DNA from: Cohaesibacter celericrescens
Lineage (GTDB): Bacteria > Pseudomonadota > Alphaproteobacteria > Rhizobiales > Cohaesibacteraceae
DNA: 64,000 nucleotides
Direction of reading: 5' to 3'
NCBI RefSeq assembly: GCF_002866925.1
Contig: NZ_PKUQ01000009.1
Span: 1-64,000 of the forward strand
Shown here: one piece after another, positions 38,214-47,695 of the stretch
Numbering within the stretch: the first letter of the stretch is position 1
Layout of the letters: the number at the start of each line of letters is the position of its first letter
Notes under the pieces: model-generated
Told to the model about the DNA's origin: nothing
The model's input: the letters and a program-made list of their open reading frames with translations, nothing else
Database searches by the model: none
Translations under genes and position numbers: made by a program

Positions 38214-39263
38214 CTATCTCCATTTGATCCGGTAACGGGTGAGCATAATTGCCGTGACCATGGTCAATAGAGCGGTCGCTACCATCACATCTGCGATGTA
38301 GCTGGGCACATCGGCCGAGCGGCTCATGGCGTCAGCACCCACAAAAATGCCGGATACAAAAATCGCAGAGAGGACCACTCCTAAAGGATTGAGCAATGCT
38401 AGCATGGCAACAACGACGCCGGTCATGCCATAACCGGGTGACAAATCGAGGGTGAGACTGCCTTTGAGGCCAGCGACTTCCGAGAAGCCAGCCAATGCGG
38501 CCAGTCCGCCAGACAATAGCGCGGTTTTAACCAATACGCTGTTGACGGCAATGCCCGCAAAACCGGCAGCCTTCGGATTATGCCCGACAGCACGCATCTC
38601 ATAACCCAATGTTGTTTTCTTCATAATCACCCATGTGATGATGGCCGATGCGATAGCCATTGCAAAGCCATAGTGCAGCCGTTTGCCCGTGATCATGCGC
38701 GGCAGGCGGGCCGCTTTTTCGAGCTTTTCTGATTGTGGCCACCCCAGCGCCATGGGGTCTTTCAACGGCCCTTCCAGCAACATGGAAACAAACAGCAGGA
38801 TAATGAAATTAAGCAGCAGGGTTGTCACCACTTCATCCACCCCGAAACGGGTTTTGAGCAGTGCCGGACCAAGCAGCATCAAAGCCCCTCCGACCATGGC
38901 TGCCATCGCAATCAACGGAATTAGAACCGGTCCGGGCAACGGCAATGCACCAGCGCCCAAAACGACGGTGATCACCGCACCGATATAAAGCTGCGCTTCG
39001 GCGCCGATGTTCCAGAGCTTGGCACGAAAAGCGACAGCCACCGCGAGACCTGTGAAGATCAACGGCGTTGCGCGCGTGAGAGTTTCAAACAGCGCAAATT
39101 GTGACCCCGCAGCGCCTTTTGCCACCAGATAGAACACCGACAACGGCGAGGCTCCTGCGGCCAAAACGAGGATAGAGGCGAACAAAAGGGTCGCGGCAAT
39201 GGCACCGGCAGGGTAAAGGAATGTTGCTGCCAGCGAAGGGGATTGTTTGGGTTCAAGCCGCAT
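38214..39263 (-). CDS. Nucleoside/nucleobase ABC transporter permease (first)
   Basis: This is an inner-membrane permease of 349 residues, NupP/YufP-like. Characteristic segments are ATPLIFTGLAVAVAFRAKLWNIGAEAQ near residue 70, VVTTLLLNFIILLFVSML in the middle, and the ATPase-contact region MRAVGHNPKAAGFAGI. It overlaps the 3' end of the ATPase gene by 11 bases, so the operon order is binding protein, ATPase, permease, permease, deaminase. Confidence 0.88.
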   Translation of the reverse strand: MRLEPKQSPSLAATFLYPAGAIAATLLFASILVLAAGASPLSVFYLVAKGAAGSQFALFETLTRATPLIFTGLAVAVAFRAKLWNIGAEAQLYIGAVITVVLGAGALPLPGPVLIPLIAMAAMVGGALMLLGPALLKTRFGVDEVVTTLLLNFIILLFVSMLLEGPLKDPMALGWPQSEKLEKAARLPRMITGKRLHYGFAMAIASAIITWVIMKKTTLGYEMRAVGHNPKAAGFAGIAVNSVLVKTALLSGGLAALAGFSEVAGLKGSLTLDLSPGYGMTGVVVAMLALLNPLGVVLSAIFVSGIFVGADAMSRSADVPSYIADVMVATALLTMVTAIMLTRYRIKWR

Positions 39264-40809
39264 TTGGTGCTCCCGCTGCAGTGTCTTTGTGACCAGCCAT
39301 CAAGGCACCAAGCTCTTTGACGCTGCGCTCTCCGCGCGCCGAAGGGGTTGAGAGTTCCCCTTCGCTAATGACCACAATGCGATCTGAGAGCGCGCGGATT
39401 TCATCCAGATCTTCCGAGATCAGCAACACAGCTGCACCTCTTTTGCGGGCTTCCAGCAGCCGATTATGGACATAGGTTACCGCGCCGATATCAAGGCCAC
39501 GAGTTGGCTGAGCGGCGATGATCAGATCGGGATTCCCATCCAAAGCACGCGCCAAAATGAGCTTTTGCATATTGCCGCCTGACAGCAGACGAATGCGGGC
39601 GTCTGGCGATGGGCATTTTACATCATAGGCAGCAATGGCCTTTTCAGTGAACTGACGGGCGGCCTTCCAATCAAGCCAACCTGCGCTGGAATAGGGTTTG
39701 TCACGGTAGTTTTCCGAAATGGCATTTTCCATCACCGACATATCGCCGATCGCGCCCATGGCATGGCGGTCTTCGGGGATGCGTCCGACGCCTTTTTTTA
39801 AGGCTTGGCGTGGTGACCATTTGGTGACCTGTTCGCCGTTGATGGCCATGTCGCCCTTCTGGTGGGCTATCATGCCAGACAAAAGAGCCGCCAACGCAAC
39901 CTGCCCATTGCCAGAGACGCCAGCCAGCCCCGTAATCTCGCCTTGACGCAAGGTAAGCGTGAGGTCTTTGAGCGCGGTCGTTGTGCCTTGCTGAGCTGTT
40001 GAGACAGCCATAAGCTCTAGCACTGGCTTGCCGGGCGTGACAGGCTCCACTTCGGGCAGGGCGATTTCTTCGCCCACCATCAGAGCGGCCAGTTCATGAC
40101 GATCGGTTTGTGATGTCTCTCGCTCGCCGGTGAGCTTGCCAGAACGCAAGACCAATACACGATCGCTGATTTCCATCACTTCATACAGCTTATGGGAAAT
40201 GAAGATCACCGAGAGGCCTTCGGTAACGAGCATTTTCAACGTCTTGAAAAGAGCCTCGGTTTCTTGCGGCGTCAGGACGGCCGTTGGCTCATCCAAGATC
40301 AGTATCCGAGCGTTGCGGTAGAGGGCTTTAAGAATTTCAACCCTCTGACGTTCGCCAACGGTCAACTGGGAAACCATAGCGTCCGGATTGACGCTGAGAC
40401 CAAAGCTGGTGGCGAGTTCGAGGATGCGATCTTTTGCTGCTTTTCGGTCGAACTTCCAAGACCACAAGCCTTGTGTTCCAAGCGCGATATTGTCTAAAAC
40501 CGATAGATTGTCTGTCAGGGTGAAATGTTGATGCACCATACCAACACCCGCATCAAGCGCGGCGGATGGCTCCCCGGGGGGCAACGCATGGCCTGAGACT
40601 TCGACAGAGCCCTCGTCGGCGACATAGTGGCCGAATAGAATATTCATCAATGTTGTTTTACCGGCACCATTTTCGCCAAGCAAAGCAATGACTTCGCCTT
40701 GCTTTAATTCGAAGCTGATCGCGTCGTTGGCGATGAGAGGTCCGAAGCGCTTGGTGATGCCAGTGAGGCGAAGAACGGTCTTCGCCTCATGCTGGGGATT
40801 GTCAGTCAT
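39253..40809 (-). CDS. Nucleoside/nucleobase ABC transporter, tandem ATP-binding protein
   Basis: This is a 518-residue protein with two ABC domains, as in the NupO/RbsA/MglA group. The first has Walker A GENGAGKTT, signature QLTVGERQRVEILKAL and Walker B LILDEPTAVL. The second is degenerate at the P-loop (LAGVSGNGQ) and carries LLSGGNMQKLILARAL plus AAQPTRGLDIGA. The asymmetry is normal for the family. Its start codon overlaps the binding-protein stop by one base. Confidence 0.92.
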   Translation of the reverse strand: MTDNPQHEAKTVLRLTGITKRFGPLIANDAISFELKQGEVIALLGENGAGKTTLMNILFGHYVADEGSVEVSGHALPPGEPSAALDAGVGMVHQHFTLTDNLSVLDNIALGTQGLWSWKFDRKAAKDRILELATSFGLSVNPDAMVSQLTVGERQRVEILKALYRNARILILDEPTAVLTPQETEALFKTLKMLVTEGLSVIFISHKLYEVMEISDRVLVLRSGKLTGERETSQTDRHELAALMVGEEIALPEVEPVTPGKPVLELMAVSTAQQGTTTALKDLTLTLRQGEITGLAGVSGNGQVALAALLSGMIAHQKGDMAINGEQVTKWSPRQALKKGVGRIPEDRHAMGAIGDMSVMENAISENYRDKPYSSAGWLDWKAARQFTEKAIAAYDVKCPSPDARIRLLSGGNMQKLILARALDGNPDLIIAAQPTRGLDIGAVTYVHNRLLEARKRGAAVLLISEDLDEIRALSDRIVVISEGELSTPSARGERSVKELGALMAGHKDTAAGAPNAA

Positions 40810-41837
40810 TAACTCGATTTCGGTTCAGTGTCGTTGATCTCAACCGTGAAAGAGCCATCCATGATTGCAGCTGATTTTTCTGCGATCAATTTCAACGCGG
40901 CTTCTGGAACCTTGCCTTCGAATGTGCCTAACGGAGCGAGTGAGCACCCTTTTTCTTTCATGAAAGAAAATACGCCGTAATCGTCGGCCTTGAAGCTACC
41001 CGCTTTGAGCTGCGCAATGGCATGGTCGAGGGTTGGCTCGAAATGCCACAGGGCGGAGGCAACAACGGTTTCCGGATAGTCAGACTGGGTGTCGATCACA
41101 TTGCCGACGGCCAGCAAGCCTTTTTCCTTGGCTGCATCAGAGACACCAAAGCGTTCTGCATAGAGCAGGTCTGCACCGGCTTCGATTTGGGCAAAAGCGG
41201 TTTCTTTGGCTTTTGGGGGATCGAACCAAGAGCCGATAAAGGCGACCTGAAATTCAATGTCGGGCTGCATTTCTTTGGCACCCGCCATGAAAGCATGCAT
41301 CAGGCGGTTCACTTCAGGGATGGGATAGCCGCCGACCATACCGATATTCTTGGTTTCGGTCATCGCCCCGGCAATGATGCCCGAGAGATAGGAAGCGTCC
41401 TGAATATAATTGTCAAAAACAGCAAAATTGGGCAAATCAGCTTTTGGCTTGAAGCTGGAACCGAGCAAGAATGCAACATCAGGATAATCGGCAGCCACGG
41501 CGCGTGCTGCGTCTTCTACCGCGAACACTTCCCCGATGATGAGCTTGTGACCAGCCTCGCAATATTCACGCATGACGCGCTCATAGTCGCTGTTGGAGGT
41601 GTTTTCCGAATAGGTATATGTGATGTCACCACGGGCTTGTGCAGCTTCCGCAGCAACATGAATGCGGCTCACCCATTGCTGTTCTACGGGAACAGTATAG
41701 ATTGCTGCCGTTGAAATCGGCTCTGCAGCAAAGGCGCGATGGCCCAAGCCACCCAGAGCCAATGCTGTCGCTCCGGACAATTGCATGAAGTGACGACGAG
41801 AAAGGGCAGAAAGGAGTGACTTGCTGTCGTTGACCAT
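40809..41837 (-). CDS. BMP-family substrate-binding protein, Tat-type leader
   Basis: This is a periplasmic basic-membrane-protein (PnrA/Med-like) family receptor, the binding component of nucleoside-type importers. The leader has a twin-arginine motif, SRRHFMQLSG, before a hydrophobic stretch and an AFA-AE cleavage site, so export may be by Tat as a folded protein. The mature part contains AGHKLIIGEVFAVEDAA, VAFLLGSSFKP and IGMVGGYPIPEVNR, as in BMP proteins. ATG 41837 has GGGGA five bases before it; ATG 41849 lacks a spaced site. There are 342 residues from the favoured start. The ligand is inferred as a nucleobase such as cytosine or uracil. Confidence 0.85.
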   Translation of the reverse strand: MVNDSKSLLSALSRRHFMQLSGATALALGGLGHRAFAAEPISTAAIYTVPVEQQWVSRIHVAAEAAQARGDITYTYSENTSNSDYERVMREYCEAGHKLIIGEVFAVEDAARAVAADYPDVAFLLGSSFKPKADLPNFAVFDNYIQDASYLSGIIAGAMTETKNIGMVGGYPIPEVNRLMHAFMAGAKEMQPDIEFQVAFIGSWFDPPKAKETAFAQIEAGADLLYAERFGVSDAAKEKGLLAVGNVIDTQSDYPETVVASALWHFEPTLDHAIAQLKAGSFKADDYGVFSFMKEKGCSLAPLGTFEGKVPEAALKLIAEKSAAIMDGSFTVEINDTEPKSS

Positions 41838-42059
41838 TGGTATCCCCATTTTGAGTGTTTCATCCTACTTTCGGACAAGGGCTCCCGTTTTTCAAGGCGA
41901 AACTGATTATTATTTTATCATTTTGCACATGTGCCTTTTTCGTGAGCAGGTAATAGTGACTATGCCTCCCTAACAAGCAAAAAACTGTTTTGCGTTCAAA
42001 GCAGGGTCACATCAAGGAAACTGGGAAGCGCCGTGTGCCGCCGCCCAGAATTATCGGTT

Positions 42060-42809
42060 TCAGGGCTGCAAAGCCTCAGCATCGCTTCCTGCCGTCAAAT
42101 GCAACGGGCAAGAAGGATCCGTGACAGCGCGCCAGACAGCCTTCACAACATCCTCGGGTCGGGTAAGTTCTGCTTCTGTATTTTTTCGAAAGCCGCTCAT
42201 GACCTCTTCAATGAAGGGTTTGTAGGCATCCGGTATCTCTCGCATTCCCGCCATCAAGACTCTTGCATTGTAGCCAAATTTGGTTGCGGGTGCCTGCCCT
42301 GGCAAAACCAAACGGGTGCGAATGCCCAAAGGAGCAAGCTCAAGCGCCAGACATTCTGTGTAAGCATTCACGGCTGCTTTGCTCGCGGTATAAACGGATA
42401 GCAACGGCAGCGGCAGGAGTGTCACGCTGGATGAGACATTGACAATGACACCCGCCCCCTTTTTGCGAAATTGTGGCAACACGGCTCGGATCATTTCGAA
42501 GGTGCCAAAACTATTGGTTTCGAAAATATGCCGGATGGTTTCTTCTGGCGTGGCTTCAAACGCGGATCGCCAGCCGATACCGGCGTTGTTGACCAGAGCG
42601 TCGATCGGCCCAGCCGTTTCCACCGCATCGGCAATGCTGTTCCGGTTCGTGATATCCAACGGCAATATGCGCAAGCGTTCCGATACAGGAATAATCCCCG
42701 GTTGCGGATTGCGCATCGTGGCGACGACATTCCAGCCTTGTGCGAGAAAGTGATGTGCGGTCTCTAGCCCGAATCCTGAGGAACATCCGGTGATCAATAT
42801 GGTTTGCAT
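42060..42809 (-). CDS. SDR-family oxidoreductase
   Basis: This is a classical short-chain dehydrogenase of 249 residues. The nucleotide motif is TGCSSGFG near the N-terminus with an Arg (TMRNP) favouring NADP; NNAG is present (LVNNAGIG), as are the catalytic Ser (NVSSSVT) and Tyr-x-x-x-Lys (YTASKAAV). The substrate is unknown. ATG 42809 has AAGGAG; the frame open to 42848 is not favoured. It is divergent from an AraC regulator with about 95 bases between starts, a common regulator/target arrangement for this type of SDR. Confidence 0.85.
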   Translation of the reverse strand: MQTILITGCSSGFGLETAHHFLAQGWNVVATMRNPQPGIIPVSERLRILPLDITNRNSIADAVETAGPIDALVNNAGIGWRSAFEATPEETIRHIFETNSFGTFEMIRAVLPQFRKKGAGVIVNVSSSVTLLPLPLLSVYTASKAAVNAYTECLALELAPLGIRTRLVLPGQAPATKFGYNARVLMAGMREIPDAYKPFIEEVMSGFRKNTEAELTRPEDVVKAVWRAVTDPSCPLHLTAGSDAEALQP

Positions 42810-42903
42810 AATGGTGTCTCCTTTGGTTGGTTCACCTGATATAGACACGCTTGATTGAATGATCTATCATTTAAGATCCGTAATTCTTTATCGAAAGTCC
42901 GAG

Positions 42904-43827
42904 ATGTTCGATCCGCTATCTGAAGTGATCTCTCTTCTGAGGCCGAAGGCACCCTATTCGAAGTTGCTTGAGGCATCGGGAGCCTTTCGGGTGCGTCGTG
43001 AGAATGTGGGCGATGTGTTCTATTTCAACTTGCTGTCTGGCCGGGTGTGTTTTGACGTAGATGGGAAGCAGCCTGTTGACCTAAACACAGGCGACTTCGC
43101 TCTCGTCCCTGCGGCATTTTCATTCACCATATCGAGTCTGGACCCGATTCCAGATCGTGATATCAAGACACAACCGGTGCCCGGTGATGATGGAATTGTC
43201 CGCATTGGAGCAGGCGGGGGGCCTGTGGAGGTGCAGGCGCTCATTGGCCATTGCAGCTTTGGCAGTCCGGACGCTGACCTTCTGGTTTCACTGTTGCCTG
43301 GTTTGATCGTCGTGCGTGGGGAACCGCGATTGGCAGCCTTGACCGCACTGGTGCGCGATGAAGCACGGGCTGCGCGCCCCGCTCGGGAGGTTGTCGTCGA
43401 GCATTTGTTGCAGGTTTTGTTGATCGAAGCGCTGCGCTCGACCACGCAATCAGGAGCAACAACCGGTTTGTTATGTGGTTTGGGGGATGAAAGGATTGCT
43501 CCTTCCTTACGATCCATGCACGCCAACCCGGAGTATGCGTGGACGGTGCTGGAGTTGGCGCGGCAATCAGGATTGTCCCGTTCAACCTTTTTCACGCGGT
43601 TCAATCGGATTGTCGGCATGCCGCCGATGGGCTATTTACTCAATTGGCGCATGACCCTTGCCAAGCATATGCTGCGTTCCGGGATATATGACATCACCAA
43701 GATATCAAGTGATGTCGGTTATGGTTCGGCCAGTGCTTTCAGTACCGCCTTTGCCCGTCATGTCGGACACCCGCCGGCGCGTTATGCAAAGGCGATGGCG
43801 ACAGGTTGGAGACAGGGGGAAAGCTAA
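42904..43827 (+). CDS. AraC-family transcriptional regulator with cupin domain
   Basis: This is a one-component regulator. The N-terminal cupin (AraC_N, residues about 15-180) begins MFDPLSEVISLLRPKA; the C-terminal double helix-turn-helix includes LARQSGLSRSTFFTRFNRIVGMPPMGYLLNWRM and ISSDVGYGSASAFSTAFARHVGHPPARY, the AraC signature. The frame opens at 42859, but start 42904 begins at the conserved N-terminus. Neither start has a good ribosome binding site. There are 307 residues from that start. The likely target is the divergent SDR gene. Confidence 0.88.
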   Translation: MFDPLSEVISLLRPKAPYSKLLEASGAFRVRRENVGDVFYFNLLSGRVCFDVDGKQPVDLNTGDFALVPAAFSFTISSLDPIPDRDIKTQPVPGDDGIVRIGAGGGPVEVQALIGHCSFGSPDADLLVSLLPGLIVVRGEPRLAALTALVRDEARAARPAREVVVEHLLQVLLIEALRSTTQSGATTGLLCGLGDERIAPSLRSMHANPEYAWTVLELARQSGLSRSTFFTRFNRIVGMPPMGYLLNWRMTLAKHMLRSGIYDITKISSDVGYGSASAFSTAFARHVGHPPARYAKAMATGWRQGES

Positions 43828-43898
43828 AGCTATTCAAAGGGAAAGGCCCGTCGGGGTCTTCAGCGGCAGGCCTTGGCTTTTGTCTCTTTGGCGATGGC

Positions 43899-44771
43899 TC
43901 ATTCAGCCCAGTAAAGGCTATTGGGGTTGTCCACCAAAAGCAGCTTCTGAGCCTGTTCTGTCGGTGCAATCAATGGGATCACATCGGTCAAGGCTCCGTC
44001 GTCTGGCATATGGCTTTTCATATTGGGGTGTGGCCAGTCCGTACCCCAGAGCACACGTGTGGGGAAGTGCTCAACCAAATAATGTGCAAAAGGAATCACG
44101 TCATCATACGGAGGGCCTTTGACAGAAAGCCGTTCAGGACAGCTGACTTTGGTCCAGAAATTATCATGCTCTTTAAGCAATGCCACAAATTCCTGAAAAT
44201 CCTGTCCACTCAAACCTTTGGAAACATCGACACGCCCCATATGATCAATGACCACTGTGATGTCCAGTGAGATCAGGAAGGGCACAAGATCATGCAGATC
44301 CTGCGGTTCGAAATAGACAATGATGTGCCAGCCAAGGGGTTTGATCTTATCAACAATGGCCCGGAATACCTCACGCGGAGTGTCATCCACCAGCCGTTTG
44401 ACAAAATTGAAGCGTACGCCGCGCACCCCCGCTGCATGCATATCCAGCAGCTCGGCTTTGGAAATATCAGGTCCGACCACGGCAATACCACGCGCCTTGT
44501 CTCCCGCGCTTCTCAAGGCATCCAGCAAGGCGTCATTATTCTTGCCATGGCAGCTGGCCTGAACGATAACATTCTTCGAAAAACCAAGGTGATCCCGTAG
44601 AGCAAAAAGCTGCTCTTTGGATGCATCACAGGGCGTGTATTTGCGCTCTGCTGCGTAGGGGAAAACGTCTGCGGGACCAAAGACATGACAGTGCGCGTCC
44701 ACCGCCCCCGAAGGGGGGGTGAAAGCTGGTTTCTTTGGATCAGGATGAAACGGAAGGTAATCGGGTGTCAT
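43899..44771 (-). CDS. ligI: 2-pyrone-4,6-dicarboxylate lactonase-like amidohydrolase
   Basis: This is a TIM-barrel hydrolase of 290 residues in the amidohydrolase superfamily, resembling LigI, which opens 2-pyrone-4,6-dicarboxylate to 4-oxalomesaconate. Seen: GAVDAHCHVFGP with the His-x-His pair, IVQASCHG, VIDHMGRVD, WTKVSCPERLS and the catalytic Asp in LWGTDWPHPN. The neighbouring tautomerase, hydratase and aldolase genes carry out the next three steps, which strongly supports the substrate. It overlaps the 3' end of the TRAP permease gene by 32 bases, so it is co-transcribed and last in the operon. Confidence 0.85.
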   Translation of the reverse strand: MTPDYLPFHPDPKKPAFTPPSGAVDAHCHVFGPADVFPYAAERKYTPCDASKEQLFALRDHLGFSKNVIVQASCHGKNNDALLDALRSAGDKARGIAVVGPDISKAELLDMHAAGVRGVRFNFVKRLVDDTPREVFRAIVDKIKPLGWHIIVYFEPQDLHDLVPFLISLDITVVIDHMGRVDVSKGLSGQDFQEFVALLKEHDNFWTKVSCPERLSVKGPPYDDVIPFAHYLVEHFPTRVLWGTDWPHPNMKSHMPDDGALTDVIPLIAPTEQAQKLLLVDNPNSLYWAE

Positions 44772-46719
44772 TGGAGTGTACCGCTTTCCATATAATGAAG
44801 GTTACGAGTGCCAGCCCGATGGCTTTGGCTCCCAACGAGAGAAGATCGGTCTGTAGCGCACCGAATGGGCCGATCAGGGCGATCGCCCCCAACACAAGCG
44901 CCACCCGCTCAACAAAGTCCAATGGCCGCCCGATCCAGCCGGTGAAGGCCGTTCCCAAGGCAAAGACCGCAGCGAAGGCTCCGCATGTCGCGATGACAAT
45001 TTGCACTGGACTACCGATCAACAGCAATTCGGGTGCATAGACGAACATGAAGGGGGCAATAACGCTGACAAACCCCAATCTGATGGCTTCAAATGCTGTT
45101 TCGTTGGGTTCTGAACCGGCTATGGATGCGCCAGCATAGGCTGCCACGGCAACAGGGGGGGTGATGGCGGACAGCAAGCCATAATAAAAGATGAACATGT
45201 GACCGGCGAGAATAGGCAGACCGAACCGTTCCAAAGCAGGGGCAACCAAAATAGCCAGCAGCAGATAAGCCGCCGAGGTTGGCATGCCCATGCCAAGAAT
45301 AAAGGAGGCGACCATAGTGAGAAGCAAAACCGCCAGCATGCTTTCGCCACCAATTGACAGGATCATCGAAGAAATCTGCAAGGCAAGACCCGTCAAGGTC
45401 AGAACTCCGATCAAAACGCCAGCAATGGCCACCGCCGCCACAATCGGCATGACGTTGCGCACAGTGATGACACAGACTTCCATAAAATCGAGCAATGAAA
45501 TACGGGTTTCCTTTTTCCATAGAGACAACACAAGAGTTGCCAATATGCAAAGAACCGCCGCTTTGGCCGGTGTGAAGCCATAGATAAGAAAGCTTACCAG
45601 TGCGACCAGAGGCAGCAACATATAGCCTTGCTTTGATAAGACCACCCAGATGGAGGGCACATCTGCGGGATTGGAGCGTTCCAGATTGAATTTACCCGCT
45701 TCCAGACGCACCGAGACCAGCAGGGCAAAGACATAAAGAAAGGCAGGAATGGCAGCAGCCGCTGCAATGGTTGCATAGGGTATCTGGGTCATTTCAGCCA
45801 TCAGGAAGGCAGCAGCCCCCATGACGGGAGGCATGATCTGACCCGCTGATGAAGCGGCCGCTTCAATTGCAGCTGCGACTTTGGGGCGATAGCCCGTCCG
45901 TTTCATCAGAGGAATGGTAAAGGTGCCCGTGGTGACAACGCCAGCAACCGCCGAGCCATTGATAGAACTGAACATGGTGGAAGAAATCACCGCTGTTAAG
46001 CCTGGCCCCCCTTGTACTGTGCCGGTCAGGGCGTGCGCAATGTCGACAAAAACCTTGCCCAGTCCAGAGCGCAACAACAACCCGCCTAACAGCGAGAATA
46101 GCAGGATATATTCAGACGCCACGCCCATCGGCATGCTGAACAGACCTTCTGTGCGCAGGAATAGGTTGGACGTCAAGCGGTCGAGACCATAGCCAGCATG
46201 GCCATAATCGCCCGGAATTAGATAACCAAACAGTGCATAGCTAAGGGCGACCAAGGCGAGGCCAACCATCGTCCAGCCTAAATAATAGCGAGCCAGAACC
46301 AACGCGACAAAGATAGTGACCACAAACAGTTGCACATCAGTTTCGCGGGCGATTGCACCCATGCGAATGATCGATATGTAATTTTGATACAGATACGGAC
46401 CGGGAATCAGTGCCAGCAGAGCCAGCACATAAAAGATAATCCGAACTGCAAAATAACGTTGTTTGACTGCAAGCAAAAACAAACCGCAGCCTGCCAGTAG
46501 CGAGAAAAACAGACTGCGCAAGAGCAGGGCTGTAAAGGAGCTAAAATAGGCCGAGTGGATGACGAGCAAAGCGCCGGCAACCGCAGTCAGAGTGATTGCA
46601 AGCCCCACCAAAACCCGCTCATACGGATATAGGTTCGTTTCCGGCAAGAAACGAGATATGTAGGAATTGAACACAGTATGGTCCCTCAATTGTCTTACCA
46701 GGAAAGTCGAGGGGTGCAT
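44740..46719 (-). CDS. TRAP transporter fused permease (4TM/12TM)
   Basis: This is a 659-residue inner-membrane protein combining the small DctQ-like and large DctM-like TRAP subunits, the architecture that goes with TAXI-type binding proteins. Seen: about 16 hydrophobic segments, SSTMFSSINGSAVAGVVTTGTFTIPLM and AASSAGQIMPPVMGAAAFLMAE in the first half of the large domain, and FILGMGMPTSAAYLL with SAITPPVAVAAYAGA in the second. The cargo is inferred to be 2-pyrone-4,6-dicarboxylate or a related tricarboxylic intermediate from the flanking enzymes. Confidence 0.92.
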   Translation of the reverse strand: MHPSTFLVRQLRDHTVFNSYISRFLPETNLYPYERVLVGLAITLTAVAGALLVIHSAYFSSFTALLLRSLFFSLLAGCGLFLLAVKQRYFAVRIIFYVLALLALIPGPYLYQNYISIIRMGAIARETDVQLFVVTIFVALVLARYYLGWTMVGLALVALSYALFGYLIPGDYGHAGYGLDRLTSNLFLRTEGLFSMPMGVASEYILLFSLLGGLLLRSGLGKVFVDIAHALTGTVQGGPGLTAVISSTMFSSINGSAVAGVVTTGTFTIPLMKRTGYRPKVAAAIEAAASSAGQIMPPVMGAAAFLMAEMTQIPYATIAAAAAIPAFLYVFALLVSVRLEAGKFNLERSNPADVPSIWVVLSKQGYMLLPLVALVSFLIYGFTPAKAAVLCILATLVLSLWKKETRISLLDFMEVCVITVRNVMPIVAAVAIAGVLIGVLTLTGLALQISSMILSIGGESMLAVLLLTMVASFILGMGMPTSAAYLLLAILVAPALERFGLPILAGHMFIFYYGLLSAITPPVAVAAYAGASIAGSEPNETAFEAIRLGFVSVIAPFMFVYAPELLLIGSPVQIVIATCGAFAAVFALGTAFTGWIGRPLDFVERVALVLGAIALIGPFGALQTDLLSLGAKAIGLALVTFIIWKAVHSNDTRLPSVSS

Positions 46720-46737
46720 GATAGCACCCCGCCGATC

Positions 46738-47655
46738 TTATTCGCTATAGTAGCGCGTTGCACCTGGGTGCAGTGGAATTGGCGTTTTAGGGGCCTTTTC
46801 CTTGGTAATCAAACCCGCTGCAGGATGCACCTTGCCGAGGGTATCCAGATTGTCGAAGATCGTTTGTGTAATACGATAGATGACGTCTTCATCGGCATCC
46901 TTGCTAGTGAACAGGATGACTGGGTCACCAATGGCGATGGTGTCTACATCATTGCCATTGTAAATGGCGGCGGGGACATGGGTCATTGTGTAGTAAGGAT
47001 ATTCTGCAATCAGTTTTTCACCATTTTCCTTGTTGATCGGAACCAATTTGGAGTCGGTTGTGGTGGTCAATTCAATGAAAGCAGAAGCGGGGACACCGGC
47101 CAAGATGATGGATGCATCAAGGTTGCCATTTTTGATGGCGTTGGTAGCCTCACCATAGGACAAATATTGGATTTTGTCAGGATTGTAGGCATCATGTGCC
47201 TTGAGCATGCGTTCAGCCAGCACGGAAGAATTCGAACCGGGAGGGCCCACCGAAATTCTCAAATCCTTGAGGTCCGCCATAGACTGGGCTTTTGACGCAG
47301 CGGTTGCGGCCACTTGCAAGATTGCCGGATAGAGGGCGGCAATGGCCAGAACATTTTGTTTTTCCTCGAAAGGATCCTCTCCGCTATAGCCTGCATACAG
47401 GGTCGAACCGGATGAAAATCCGATGGTCATTTGCCCCATCGACACACGTCGCACATTCTCGATTGACGCGCCGGTTACTTCGGCGTTGGCTGAAATATCG
47501 TTGTCAAATGCGGTAAGCATATCTGCCATACCCGCGCCAACAGCATAAAATACACCGCCGGTTCCGCCGGTACCGATTGAGACGCGGTCTGCAGCATGAG
47601 CGCAGCCCACGGTTAGGGCGAGTGTCGCCGCAAGTGTAATCAAACCTTTTTTCAT
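46738..47655 (-). CDS. TAXI-family TRAP substrate-binding protein
   Basis: This is a periplasmic receptor of 305 residues. The signal peptide is MKKGLITLAATLALTVGCAH (cleaved after AHA). The TAXI motif is seen in SIGTGGTGGVFYAVGAGMADML, with RVSMGQMTIGFSSGSTLYAGY downstream. ATG 47655 has GGGAGG; the frame open to 47688 is not favoured. It lies 18 bases before the fused permease gene. TAXI receptors transport carboxylates; the cargo here is inferred from the neighbouring catabolic enzymes. Confidence 0.92.
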   Translation of the reverse strand: MKKGLITLAATLALTVGCAHAADRVSIGTGGTGGVFYAVGAGMADMLTAFDNDISANAEVTGASIENVRRVSMGQMTIGFSSGSTLYAGYSGEDPFEEKQNVLAIAALYPAILQVAATAASKAQSMADLKDLRISVGPPGSNSSVLAERMLKAHDAYNPDKIQYLSYGEATNAIKNGNLDASIILAGVPASAFIELTTTTDSKLVPINKENGEKLIAEYPYYTMTHVPAAIYNGNDVDTIAIGDPVILFTSKDADEDVIYRITQTIFDNLDTLGKVHPAAGLITKEKAPKTPIPLHPGATRYYSE

Positions 47656-47695
47656 AATAGTCCTCCCTGGAGTATTGGTTGATATCAATGATCGA

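Noticed and set aside
41925..41934. Palindrome GCACATGTGC before the BMP importer operon, considered as operator or sigma-54 element
   Set aside because: GG-to-GC spacing is three bases too short for sigma-54 and a single 10-base palindrome is weak evidence for an operator.
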